Below the pieces are notes generated by a model, which saw only the letters and a list, made by a program, of their open reading frames with translations, was not told where the DNA came from and did not search any database. Below are positions 52,060 through 63,074 of a DNA stretch of 64,000 nt, piece after piece (position 1 is the stretch's first letter; each line of letters opens with the position of its first letter). A program made the position numbers and the translations under genes. Source of the stretch: Berghia stephanieae (lineage: Eukaryota; Mollusca; Gastropoda; Nudibranchia; Aeolidiidae); the NCBI GenBank assembly GCA_034508935.3, contig CM067446.1, positions 24,842,130 to 24,906,129 on the forward strand. Reading direction: 5' to 3'.

Positions 52060-52270
52060 GTTAGTCATCTTCGGGAGTTCTAAAACGTGACTTGCTCGCT
52101 CACTCGCCCTCCTACCGACTGACAACTTACAACTGAGAACACAGACTTGGAGGGTCCTGTATTCTCTATGACTGAGAACGAGCACCTTCCCCCCAACCTA
52201 CAACGCTTCACTTTCGACCCATCGTCCACTTCCGACACTTCCTGTGATTGCGCAGGCGCATTGTGGCAAG
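52060..52270 (-). promoter_or_regulatory. Candidate housekeeping promoter (NRF-1 and ETS sites)
   Basis: An exact palindromic NRF-1 site TGCGCAGGCGCA (52249-52260), two ETS-type GGAAGTG sites on the minus strand (about 52227 and 52236) and local GC enrichment. Reading leftwards, the first minus-strand ATG at 52068 opens MTNLQKR before gtgatc, a possible donor. This would be a promoter for a minus-strand gene such as RPS19BP1, but the splice phase does not match its first recognised exon without another small exon. Moderate inference. Confidence 0.4.
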
Positions 52271-52825
52271 AGTCCGAATTGCCACGAGAAGCAATTCAGA
52301 CTCGGGTCCGAATTGCCACTTCGATAATATAATACGAGATTCTTACCGTGGCTGCCAGATGGCCATGGACCTGGCCAATTTGGCCACACAGAGAAAATTG
52401 TCTCTACGGTCAATTTGAATTAACATTTATATCTATTTTTAATTTTTCCTAATCCGTCTGAATTTTTGTGATTATCAAAACCGATGAGTTTTCCCTATGT
52501 GTAACCTTAAATGTATATTGTCTCATTCATAGAATTTATGGATAACTAATCATCACCTCGCCCTTCCCTTGGAATAGACCCTAGGTAAAAATTTCCCCTT
52601 TGGGATGAATAAAGGGAATTTTATTTATCAGTTCCTCCAGGAAAATGCGGCCGCAAAAATTAGACTCATACAAAATATTAAAGAAAAAAAATATAAAAAA
52701 TGTAAACAGTTGTATTATAAAGGGAAATACCCCATTTATGTTTATGTTTCTTGGCAATACAGTCCTTGATTGAAGGCTTCATTGTCAAAGTGTTGGTTCT
52801 ATTTTATTGTCACTCGACAAGCTCA

Positions 52826-52980
52826 TGTTGTTTTGTTTTTAAGGGTTTTACGGCGCTTGCAACACATTAAGGTCATATAAGCGCCAGTAAAAAGGAAGAA
52901 AATGGGATAGTCAAACGTTCTAGAATTACAATTAAAGCACAAAAGAAAAGGTGAGACAAAGGGGAATTGGTGTTCAAATA
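52826..52980 (-). repeat. R2 3' fragment at the edge of the composite
   Basis: ttttacggcgcttgcaacac to gacaaaggggaattggt, about 150 bp of R2 3' end with the tail side (gttttgtttttaaggg) abutting the 11-bp duplication. Confidence 0.9.
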
Positions 52981-53512
52981 TGTTTGTGTGTTTTATGGGT
53001 TTTACGGCGCTTGCAACACATTCAGGTTATATCAGCGCCAGTAAAAAGGAAAAAAATGGGATAGTAAAAAGTTCTAAATTACAAATAAAGCACACAAGAA
53101 AAAGTAAGACATAGGGGAACTGGGAACAAATAGGGATCAAATGTAGATTCCAAGAGCACACTATCAAAGAACTTAGTTTGAGATCACCTATAAGTCTCAT
53201 CTGGACACAAGCACAAAATCCAACAAAGAGAAATACACTCAAATGCTTACATTATAAATTCAAAATAAATATAATAATACATAACAGAAAGATGATTTAC
53301 AAGGAAAAAAATATCATCTCCCAAAACAATAACTATGCATTTGACTGTTTCCCTCCCAGCTAGGACCCCGGCCAGGGCCAGGACAAAACCAAGTAATCTC
53401 ATTCCAAGACAAAAGACAGAAAGCATGTTGGAAAACAGATATAAGGGGATAGAAGACACAGTATGTACCTCCCTGCCCGCTATGGGAGGTCAGGATCCCC
53501 ACCCGGTGATGT
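52981..53512 (-). repeat. R2 repeat, full length
   Basis: From ggttttacggcgcttgcaac to the 5' end cccacccggtg. Head-to-tail after another R2 3' fragment. Among the most intact copies. Confidence 0.93.
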
Positions 53513-53644
53513 TGCGACTGTTGAAGCGTATTAGGGCTTAGTTTAAATAAACTTTGTAAATCCAATTTTCAGCACCAGGATCCCCACCACCCCAACATAA
53601 AACTGAATTGAGATAGATGATGAAATGTGTACTGCGTGGAAAAA
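53513..53644. other. Composite interior, pogo-like flank
   Basis: Short unique stretch ending tactgcgtgga, which also occurs at the other side of the R5 pair (54096-54102 gcgtgga), as if R5 had inserted into a pogo-like fragment there. Confidence 0.4.
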
Positions 53645-54105
53645 AAAAATTTTATTCTCTATTGTCTTCTGGCACTTTTCTATTCACTTCATATCTTGTT
53701 GTTACCAACATAAGTGCCTGCTCCACTCACTTTTCTGAATTAAAAATTCACCCCATACACCGGAGCATACTCAATGTCTCAATCGTTTCTATGTTATATG
53801 TTTGTGTTGAGAATATTGGCTATTAAGCTTAACTGCTGGTCAAAATTATTCGCGATGGTGGTGTACGAACGAATCGGCGGTCTCAAGAAGTGGGTGAGAG
53901 AGGGATCTAGTAATGACTTTGGGTTTGAAACGAATATTTTTGTGTTCGTGGATAGCTCACACGGTAGAGCCACGCTCTCACCTGCCAGGCGGAGTTGTCG
54001 TACCAATAAGGTCGCAGGTTCGAACCCCACCACCGCCGCGAAAAATTTTTATTCTCTATTGTCTTCTGGCACTTTTCTATTCACTTCATATCTTGCGTGG
54101 AATCA
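53645..54105 (+). mobile_element. R5 repeats: 3' part then a complete copy, head-to-tail
   Basis: 53645-53790 is an R5 tail. 53820-54105 is a complete unit: leader ttaagcttaactgctgg, A box tagctcacacggtagagc, B box gcaggttcgaaccccacc (54013), body attctctattgtcttctggc and cacttcatatcttg. The tail-to-head junction here is only a short spacer with no palindromic satellite. Confidence 0.85.
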
Positions 54106-54300
54106 GCGCTATTTCAGTTGGAACTCCCAAGGGACCAATAACCCTCCCTGCTCGTTACCTGCATGAGGTCATTGGAGTTCAACTGGTATCAGGCAGTGCC
54201 GTGTCCAATGGGGGCAATTATGGATATTTATGGTCTTATAATATGTCTGTATAGCGGGAAAACAATAACAGACTCTTTCACTTTATTATTTTGATTTGAA
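54106..54300 (-). repeat. Fragment of the 40646-41759 pogo-like element
   Basis: ggaactcccaagggaccaat, ccaatgggggcaattatgg and tttatggtcttataatatg match the complement of about 41170-41480. Confidence 0.75.
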
Positions 54301-56249
54301 AAATCAGTTGTCTTTCTATACATCAGTGAAGATTTGACATTCTTGTGGTTAATACTTTTCTTTGAATATCACAAATTGTTGATCTAATTTTAAGTGCTTG
54401 TAAATTATGGTGCACTTAAATAAAAAAATTGTTATTCAAAACTCAGCGGCAGTATCTCAAGAATTTTGATAAATATCAAAAAAACATATATGCATCTATG
54501 TTCCTGTGCAATATTATCATATTGGCAGTTGATTTTCTTGATTTATTCATGGTTTTGTAAGTTCTGTGTATTGTTTTTTACCAATTCCGTTCCTCTCAAA
54601 CAGTTGTGTTGATCATAACAGTAAACTGATATGATTCATGTCTTTATGTGGTAAAATAACTCATAAAGATAATATTTTATTGACCAGTAAAGACTAAAAA
54701 CTAATATTGTGTATATTTCAATATCTCAATTTACTATCAATCTGCCTCTGAACTATGACTTCTTTACAAGAAAAAAATCAATCACCCAACAAGGTTACTG
54801 GACATACTACAAATATTGCAGTATCAATCATCAATTACAACTAACACTAAGCACTGGTACTGTTAAATTAAATGATTTGCTCAAACAGACGGACATAGTA
54901 TGTGGACAATAGAGGATTCAAAATGATGAGGGCATATAGTTTATTCCAAGTAGTAACCTTTTTCTCCTTATTGACCAACTACATTCAAAACGAACACACT
55001 ATCCATATAGGTTATATAGAATCATCTCCTTTCCTCCAAGAAAACACATTTAGTCATTGTCTTATAAAGTCATCTGATATACCATTGAACTCCAGTCAGT
55101 CAAATTTAGAGATAAAACAATTGAATAACAACCGGAGTCAAATCAGTATAACACCACAGGCATACCACAGCAAGATCATTTAATTTTTGGGAAATCACTG
55201 CCATATATATCTGGACGCTTCAGTCTATAAAAAGTTAACACATTCACTTGTGCACAAAAGGAGAACTTGAACTTACATTATATTACAACATGCAAGAATA
55301 CCCTAAACATTGACACCTATATGACACTATAAAGTCGGCATTTCCTGAGACAACCACACAAAAGCAGTACCGTATACATCTTCAAACTATAATGCCTAAC
55401 GGTCATAAAAAAAATATAATTTTGACTTGAATCGTAAGGGATTTAAGTATAGAAAAAAAGTTATCAAGCCATTAAAACGTTGGCTTTCAAATGTGCCCAA
55501 AACTCATAATATTTAAGTTAAATGCTTAAAAAATAATATTAATATTATTTTCGTCTAATGGTTTATATTTTATTCCTAAACTGATATTTGGACATAATTC
55601 ATGGCATGGAATACTATGTGAGAGAAAATAAGGATCTCACCAAGTCATGCCAAATAAGAAATTTACACTAAAAAATTCATATCTTTTAAGGTTTTACTGC
55701 CCGGACAACAAAACTTGGCATGTGTCAAGATCATCATTTTTACTTTATATTGATGCTTGTTTCAATCATTTTCTGCCGCTGGGAATTAAAATATTGATAT
55801 GCAAATTACAATAAATTAATTTCATTGATAGCTCAAAAACCACTAAATTGACACCTCTCTTATGAGCAGCCTTAAGAGGATACATTATTATAAACCATGG
55901 CATATGATGAAAGAAACAATTTTCATATTTGTGTTAGCAACTGAGCAATACCATGAAATATTGCAACAATTAATTACCATCAGTGGCATCACAGATTCCT
56001 ACTGACCGCTACCTGTTCCACCCATGGGCTGACCCCACTAATGGGGTCAGGTTGACCTAGCACTGAAATACCGCTCAGAGGGGGAAATGCCACGCAGTGT
56101 GTGGTATATTATAAAAAGAAACAGTTTCGATGTGAAAGGATTAAAATTGAATCACAAAACAATTGTGAAAACATTGAAAAAAAAAACCCCAGTGAAATGT
56201 TCATTTTTAATTTTTTTTACTATATTGAGCACTTGTATTACTTTTGTCT
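54301..56249. other. Composite interior, unrecognised
   Basis: About 1.9 kb of AT-rich sequence without terminal repeats or conserved frames. A 93-codon frame (54902-55183) starts with a hydrophobic stretch (AYSLFQVVTFFSLLTNYI) but has no other support. Confidence 0.35.
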
Positions 56250-56768
56250 TTGTATTTTGTTTTTAAGGGTTTTACGGCGCTTGCAACACATTAAGGTCAT
56301 ATCAGCGCCAGTAAAAAGGAAGAAAATGGGATAGTAAATAGTTCTAGAATTACAATTAAAGAACAAAAGAAAAGGTAAGACAAAGAGGAACTGGTTCAAA
56401 TAGGGAACAGATGTAGATTCCAAGAGCACACCGTCAAAGTACTTAGTTTGGGATCACCTAAAAGTCTCATCCAGACACAAGCATGGGTCCCAACTAAGAG
56501 GAATACACTCAAATGTTTACCAATCATATAATATAATATGTAAACTAAACATAATACAATGCATAACAGAGAGATGATTTACAAGGAAAAGAAATATCAT
56601 CTCCCAAAACAATAACTAAGCATTTGACTGTTTCCCTCCCAGCTAGGACTCCGGCCAGGGCCAGGGCAAAACCAAGTAATCTCATTCCAAGACAAAGACA
56701 GAAAGCATGTTGGAAAACAGATATAAGGGGATAGAATACACAGCATGTACCCCCTGCCCACTATGGGA
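56250..56768 (-). repeat. R2 repeat, near full length
   Basis: ttttacggcgcttgcaacac to gcccactatgggagt, in direct orientation with 52981-53512. Immediately joined to a second partial R2. Confidence 0.93.
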
Positions 56769-57136
56769 GTGGTTCAAATAGGAAACAGATGTAGATTCCA
56801 AGAGCACACTATCAAAGTACTTAGTTTGAGATCACCTAAAAGTCTCATCCTGACACAAGCACAGGCCCGGACTAAGAGGAACACACTCAAATGCTTACAA
56901 ATTATATAATATAATATGTAAACTAAACATAATACAATGCATAACAGAGAGATGATTTACAAGGAAAAAAAGATCATCTCCCAAAACAATAACTATGCAC
57001 TTGACTTTTTCCCTCCCAGCCAGGATTCCGACCAGGGCCAGGAAAAAACCAAGTAATCTCATTCCAAGACAAAGACAGAAAGCATGTTGGAAAATAGATA
57101 TAAGGGGATAGAAGACACAGTATGTACCTCCCTGCC
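56769..57136 (-). repeat. R2 repeat, 5' two-thirds, tandem
   Basis: Starts at ggttcaaataggaaacag and ends cctccctgcc at the right 11-bp duplication, missing the last ~35 bp of the R2 5' end, as expected for 5' truncation on retroposition. Confidence 0.9.
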
Positions 57137-57335
57137 CGACAAGCTCAATTTAACAAGAAGTAGAAGCTTAAATGAGATCTGAGACCATTTGAAGTATAAA
57201 ATAAGCTTATATGCATAATTCAATGCAAATCTTCAAAAGTGGTGTGAAAGGTTATAGTTATAGTGAAAACCAGCGTTTAATAACCAACTGAAAATGTGAC
57301 TCATCAGCTGATGTGTAAACAGATCAAATGTATGA

Positions 57336-59155
57336 AAGAAAAGTGACACACGTTTGTCACCTTTGAAAGAATATTAAATAGTCTACACATCGGTGCATTG
57401 GTATTTCCTAGAAGTTAACGTTCCGGTGGTGCAATAATGATAAAGCCGGCAGAAGAGTCAAAATGCCGGAAGGCAATTATTACATTTACTAAAAAACCGG
57501 AAATTCCGGCATATGCCGGCAAACTTTCACCCATGGTTAGTAGTACTCAAGGAAACAAGTGATTCCATTGGCTGGCCTATTAAATACAACTCACGATTTG
57601 TTTTCTTTTGTGCCCAAAAGACTTGTCTTTTGACGTCCTTTTTTGGTCAGTGTCAGGCTATAGATAGTATCCGCTTGGCTCAGAATCTTACAATGACAAC
57701 ATTGCCATCCGGAAGTATAACGGACCAGCACACAAAACTCTGTGTAACCGTGAACTTTTATAGCCTGGATAATACATTTAAGTGAGAATTACTCATAAAC
57801 GTGGATGGCAAAAAGCAATATCAAAGACCTGAGTGACGTCAACTTCATTCTACGAGTTTACAAAAAAAATTTTACCAACAGAGACAGCACCGTTCTCGTT
57901 AGTTCAAGTACACATTTTACACCAGAGAATGGTGGGGAAAAAAAGTGAGTAAAAAGCATTCTCCAAGGACTCAATCTTGTGCAGTTCATAGTGATAACCG
58001 AAACAGAGGCTTACAGATAAGAAGTCGAGTGTTGTACTTAAAATGGGACTACTTGGAATAAGAACCCAGCAGCATTTTCTCGCTGTGTGTCTTCTATGAG
58101 ACCACCAAAAGTTCCACATAGACGCCAGCACTCAAAAAAAAAAAAAAATAGTTCACAACTGGATGTTTTCCAAATCATTGAAATATCATATAAAAAGATG
58201 ATTTCCAAGAAAATCATGTTAATGTTGTACATGATAAATGAATGAATAAATGAAAATAAAAACACACGTTCAGTAATAGTTCATTTCCAATAAATTCCTT
58301 TGGGCTCTGACAACATCCTTTACCTTTACCACCAAAAAGCAGAACAAGCAAACATAATAACATGAATTGCCATGTCAGTTCATATAACATTTTATTCAAC
58401 AACTGATAATCAAAAGAAACAAAATCAGCAATTATGTTTGGCTAGTGTTGTAAGAAAGGCAAGTCGATAGACTTAGAGAGCAGAAATAGATGAAATGTAC
58501 CTCTGGACCAAGTCTGAGACAAAAATCACTGTCTCTCTTGGATCTTTGCAAGAAATGAAAGAGACTTGTTTACAAAAATCAATGCATACATAATACAAAT
58601 AAACAAATACAAACTAACCAAGAGGATTCAAAAGAAAGAAAAAATCATCTGACAAATGTGACTATCCCCAGATGACATGCTGTGATCTACCTACCACTAC
58701 CACCCATGATTTCTATTGCAATAGAACTCAGTCCATCTAAACATCCAGAAACCCTGATACTGATAGTTTTACCCCACAATATGCAACAGGAGAGGTAATG
58801 TCATCTTGTTTCAAATCAGCGGAAAATTTCTGAGATCCGCAGAAAATTTTCATCACTGCAATCTACTTTTATTGTAATTGAGAGGAACATGGGTTTTTTA
58901 AAGCTAAATTTCGATATGCTATGAAGCTATTTTATCCCATGTTCATCATTACTCCCCCCCTTTACAATGCTGATGCCCATTCAAACTTGCATGGAAAATG
59001 TATAAACAATCATGTTTGGGATCCGGGCAAATCGGGCAGAATAAAACATAAATAAAAAATCCATGCTATTTATTAACTATTTATTAATTGATATGTAGGG
59101 AAGACGGAATAATGGGAGGGGGGGGGGGGGGGGCAATATAGTAAGGTTTCACAGT
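57336..59155. other. Mostly unique sequence
   Basis: A CCGG-rich patch at 57425-57530 with the near-palindrome attccggcatatgccggc. No conserved frame, RNA gene or transposon end was recognised. A G run lies at 59119-59134. Confidence 0.35.
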
Positions 59156-59159
59156 TCAT

Positions 59160-59400
59160 ATGTGCAGCTTGTGGTCTAATGATATGCCAATCAATGTGTC
59201 GGGTGACTTGTACTTTTAAGTCCCATGTTCCAAGTCTGATGAGGTCAGTGCAAAGTTGAGTTCTTAAAAAAATTATAATAGTGTGTGTAGTGTGTAAGTC
59301 CTACACATTGAATGTTGCCTTTGGCTGGTAACTGGTAGCAAAGCATTTTGAGCACAGTTTACTAGACATTGTCCTGTATTAAGTGTATATCAGGTTTGAT
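59160..59400 (+). mobile_element. tRNA-derived SINE-like repeat, degenerate
   Basis: Head-like gcttgtggtctaatgatatg and gtcccatgttccaagtc resemble the head at 10160. A downstream gctggtaactggtagc...ttttgagcacag body is consistent with a SINE. Weak. Confidence 0.35.
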
Positions 59401-60430
59401 TTATAAAGTAATGGGATAAAGGGTGCCTATTATAAGCCATATATCCAGCGCACCTCATTTACAACAAAGTCAACAGAACTACAGGTCAACATTCATTAGA
59501 ACCAGCGTTTGGTTGAATCCAAGGTGTCACTTTTGACTTTAACATACAAGACATATTATCTTGTAAGCACTCAAAGTTGGTAAATATGAATGGATTACCC
59601 TCCTTGTCACATTGGCCCTCCAAGCACCACAATGATGTACAATGGCTCTTCATTCAACAGCCGTAAGATTGACCTTAACCCCTTCTTGACTTCTCATTGG
59701 ATCCGAGATTGCTTAGATAAAGTACGGAGGTGCACTGTTTTATGTAGAATCCATTAGCAATATACCCATGTGTCTAGCATAATGCAATCTACAAGTTGAT
59801 CAAGACTCACTAAAAAGGACGAACTTGGATGGTTTCCAGTACACATTCACACAAATATGTCTTACAAGGAAAATGAATATTATCCCCCATAAAATAAACA
59901 CAAAAACTCATATACACATAAACGTACTCATATCTAATTGCCTCTATCTAAATGAATGGCCTCAGCAAAGATCTGGGTAACATTAAGACGTCCCACTCCA
60001 GGACAGGAATATAAAGTATCATGAGATGGAACTGCAGGTGAAGGGGAGCAAAAATTAAAGGCCTTACAAGTATTACCAACTGCTCACATGAAGCCATAGC
60101 ATACATCCCTTTTTTGTGGCATAAAATGTTTTGTAGCATCTGTTAATACTCTCTATACGATAAATTGGTCTTTTGCGTATTACTCTTCACCAAATTTCAG
60201 TTAGACCACGCCGGACTCAGTGATTACCAGCATAAGGAAGGGTAAAACAGAGTCAAACCAGAGTAATTTGTGTATTTACTACCTTATAATTTTTATGCCT
60301 AGATTATTTTCAACCATTCCCCCTATTATCTATTTATAAATAACCACACATATACCTAAACATTTTCACCGATAGCCCTGTTAAACAGCAATGAAACATC
60401 GACTTACCAAAGTCGGGTTGCATTTCTGCA
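59401..60430. other. Unique sequence, nothing recognised
   Basis: No repeat ends or conserved frames were recognised in about 1 kb. Confidence 0.35.
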
Positions 60431-60433
60431 ACT

Positions 60434-60760
60434 GGGGGTACCTGACAGCTGAGTTGGTAGAGAGCTTGCTTCACATACAAAGGGACTGAGTTCGATCCCA
60501 GGTGAGATCAATATTTTTTCTGACCCTCACCCCCCAGTGTAACTAGCAGTGATTGGGTACCTGGGTCTGTTAGATCTGGTGGAAAGCACTTTGTGATAGA
60601 CTAGCGTCCTATCCAAAGGTAGCAAGCAATTGCTGTTGTCCATTTCACACTATAGAGACCGAGATAAACTCCAGTTCCATGGGCCTTATGGGTTTGAAGG
60701 ACTACATCGTTGTTACTGCTCTCTAGGTTTATATATGTGGTTATAATGAGATAAATACTG
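60434..60760 (+). mobile_element. tRNA-derived SINE
   Basis: A box cagctgagttggtagag, B box gagttcgatcccagg, short complementary ends (ggtacctg / caggtgag). The body has gcactttgtgatagactagc, agagaccgagataaactcc and gggccttatgggtttgaagg, a standard invertebrate SINE layout. Confidence 0.6.
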
Positions 60761-60851
60761 TAATTGGAGAAATTAAACTCAAACCCAACTTCAAAGGTTT
60801 ACATTATCATTCAAAGTAATAAGATCTATAACTTATATGCAAATTCTTGTT

Positions 60852-60855
<4 letters not shown>

Positions 60856-60892
<37 letters not shown>

Positions 60893-60914
60893 CCTCTTCT
60901 CTCTCCCTCTCTCT
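60856..60914 (+). repeat. (CT)n array
   Basis: CT dinucleotide run directly abutting the left end of R3 copy 2, which blurs that element's left target duplication. Confidence 0.9.
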
Positions 60915-62397
60915 CATAGCTGCCAACTTTTCAAAAATAAAATAAGGAACGCCCATTTGGTCCGGGATGAGGCGACGACGTGTGCCCCCCCCCCCCCCCC
61001 CCTTTCATCAATCACAACATATAAAAGTCAGCCTTTTAATTACTACCACTAACACTGACAAGTTTGAGATGACAGAGGCTCGTCCAAATGTTGCTTAAGT
61101 ACCAGGTATAGTCTCAGCACATTTAAATCGTTGTGAAAAGACAATTTCCACAATGAGATCAAAATTTCAGAACAGACAAAATAAAGAAAGAATTCAACTG
61201 CCTTAACTTTGATAAGGACCAATACACAAGCACCATGGTAAAATAAATGCAATAACTTAGGATGTTTAGAAATGCCTAACTGCCAACCTGGTACATCATT
61301 TGAGAAGGGGTTTTGGGATAAAAATTAAGGAGATTGGCGAAAAATTAGGCGATTTCATCTACATTTTCTTTCATGCAACATAATGGTCTTTAAGTAGTAT
61401 GTAATAGTAATTGTAGTAAATTGAACCTCTAAATATTGAAGAATTCCTACCTCTTTACTTTGACAACATAAACACACTTAAAAATGGAGTATACTTATTT
61501 CTCTTGAACCTAAACCGTTGTAAAAGCTTACTTGAAAAAAAAAAATAGAATCAGATCAACATTTTTTTTAAGGGATTGAATTTATATTTCATAAATTAAT
61601 AAAGGGAATAAATCATTGTAATGTTTAACTCTCTCCTTACCGATGATTTTCAGTATTTTCCCAAAATGACAGGCTTACCAAGCAAAAAAATTGATATTCT
61701 AAACTTAAAGAAGCTCTCTACAAAACAACTTTATGTTCTTATTAATTAAACAAAGATCATTCTTCAAAGTTTGTGATGTACAAAATAAATCTTAATAAGA
61801 AAAAATGTATATTGTGTCGTAACAAATGTGACGATTTTGCTGTAGGTGGTAAGGAGAGGGTTAATCAATATAAGTAATTGGTTTTCTGATTGAATACCTT
61901 CCAATCAAAGATGTTAAGTTAATTTTATTTTTAATTAACACACTCTTTGTAACAAATAGTGAAAGTATCAATTCTATCTGAGAATACTAAAAGTATATTC
62001 TAGGCTAACATGCATATTTTATGCAAATTTCAAATACATTATGAAATGTTTTAGTGAAAAACAGGCGTCATATAATCAACTAGAATTTTTTAAATTGTTG
62101 AAAATCATTTATCACAGAGATGTATTATTCAAATTAAAGAACTACATGGGAATGAAGCATATGCTGTGTTGATTTAAACCCTGCTCATCATCTCGAGCTG
62201 GACACCAATAATAATAATAATAATAACAATAATAGTATTGTGTAGTAATAATAGTAATAATAATTCATTAGGCCGTGTTTAGCACAAATCAGCCAAAAAT
62301 GACAAAATACGGATTTTGAACTAAAAATACGGACTTACGGACTCAGGAAGCCAAATACGGAACAAATCCGTTTTGTACGGAACGGTTGGCAGCTATG
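60915..62397. mobile_element. R3: TIR element, copy 2
   Basis: Termini CATAGCTGCCAAC (60915) and GTTGGCAGCTATG (62397), 1483 bp, collinear with 39394-40623. The extra length is largely a 232-bp TTAA insertion. Flanks (ctctct left, ctcata right) no longer match, probably through CT-array slippage. Confidence 0.92.
61629..61860. mobile_element. TTAA-type (piggyBac-like) MITE inside R3
   Basis: Ends CTCTCTCCTTACC and GGTAAGGAGAGGG are 13-bp inverted repeats (one mismatch), flanked by TTAA on both sides. R3 copy 1 shows the empty site (atgtttaatctatataag). 232 bp, no coding. Confidence 0.93.
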
Positions 62398-62503
62398 CTC
62401 ATATAAATTCTGGGTCACAAGACATCTTGACAACCATTATTGTGTACAAAAAAAAGAAGGAAAGTAATAATCATCAATGTGTTATTGGCAAAAATTGTAG
62501 CAA

Positions 62504-62777
62504 TCAAATATCTTTTCTCTGCAAGCTATTGTGACTGGGAAGACCATCGGACAAACAAATTACTTTTACTTTTGAATTAACCTTTACAGGTCTCATGGCA
62601 TCTCCAGATTCATATCCATCCTCTCTCTTGCCAGCTTCATCTTCACTACTTGAGGAAAAATAATTACATCGGTTCACTTCAACTTTGTCTGCATGATTTC
62701 CTTTTTCCTTAGTTCTCTTTCTTGATGGTGAATCAGTCTGTATCACAGGAGGCAAGCGTGGGGCGTCATCTCTTACT
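62504..62777 (-). CDS. 3' terminal exon of an unidentified minus-strand gene
   Basis: Acceptor tctttattag then A-GTA-AGA, giving VRDDAPRLPPVIQTDSPSRK, a basic RTKEKGNHADKV stretch, then acidic SSSSEDEAGKREDGYESGDA, and the end VNSKVKVICLSDGLPSHNSL, QRKDI, stop. About 91 codons, entry in phase 1. The alternating basic and acidic, Ser-rich composition suggests a disordered nuclear protein tail. I do not recognise the family. The rest of the gene would be to the right, beyond the window. Its codon composition is less AT-rich than its surroundings, which supports a real exon. Alternative: a chance open frame. Confidence 0.5.
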
Positions 62778-62879
62778 CTAATAAAGAAATAATATTTAAT
62801 ATAGATATCATAAGTCTGTATAGAAATATAACTTTAAGGCACAGACTCTTCATAAGCTAAACATTTGTCTATATATTGT

Positions 62880-63035
62880 CTATATTTATCTTACTATTAA
62901 TTCTCTTCTAATTAATGCTTTGTGATATAGTTGCAAATATTTATTGGAATTTTGGAATTTTAATATGTACCACACATCTGTACAAAGAATTTCCGACAGG
63001 ATGAAATAAAAACTATTATTATGAGTATTAATATT
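62880..63035 (+). mobile_element. Rex1/CR1-like LINE 3' end
   Basis: gtacaaagaatttccgacag then gatgaaataaaaactatt matches the LINE 3' end at 7248-7290 (gtacaatttccgaacaggat). Only the 3' UTR is present (5'-truncated copy). Confidence 0.75.
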
Positions 63036-63074
63036 AACTTATATTTTCAAGTATTACTTAGTTTCCAGTCACCA

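Larger units (their letters stand above)
51070..52310. repeat. Region bounded by 39-bp inverted arms
   Basis: cggacccgagtctgaattgc (51070 on) and its complement at 52272-52310 (gtccgaattgccacgagaag, caattcagactcggg) form facing arms with one or two mismatches. A CA array and a C run lie at 51139-51245, and an R2 3' fragment at 51918-52045. No flanking duplication was verified. Confidence 0.6.
52650..57335. mobile_element. R4 second copy, split by a 4.3-kb composite insertion
   Basis: The left part (about 52650-52825: ataaagggaaatacccc, gaaggcttcattgtcaaag) and right part (57137-57335: agtataaaataagcttatat, tgcataattcaatgcaaat) align to the 37622-39216 R4 element in order. Between them an 11-bp CGACAAGCTCA is duplicated (52815-52825, 57137-57147). 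Its own ends are not visible. Confidence 0.85.

Noticed and set aside
53027-53565. Recurring short frames in R2 copies (for example LKLSSLIVCSWNLHLIPICS), also at 10824, 22635 and 22894
   Set aside because: They recur because R2 DNA recurs; frames are broken in different copies and there is no domain.
54902-55183. 93-codon frame with a hydrophobic N-terminal stretch, possible secreted peptide
   Set aside because: No homology, no splice or promoter context, lies inside the repeat composite, AT-rich codon use like non-coding DNA.
52826-57136. R2 copies as direct terminal repeats (solo long terminal repeats) of a retrovirus-like element
   Set aside because: No TG...CA ends, no primer-binding or polypurine site recognised, A-rich 3' tails and 11-bp duplications point to LINE-type retroposition.
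57513-58131. Plus frame 57513-57785 and minus frame 57904-58131
   Set aside because: No motif, no convincing splice sites, no repeat or homology support.
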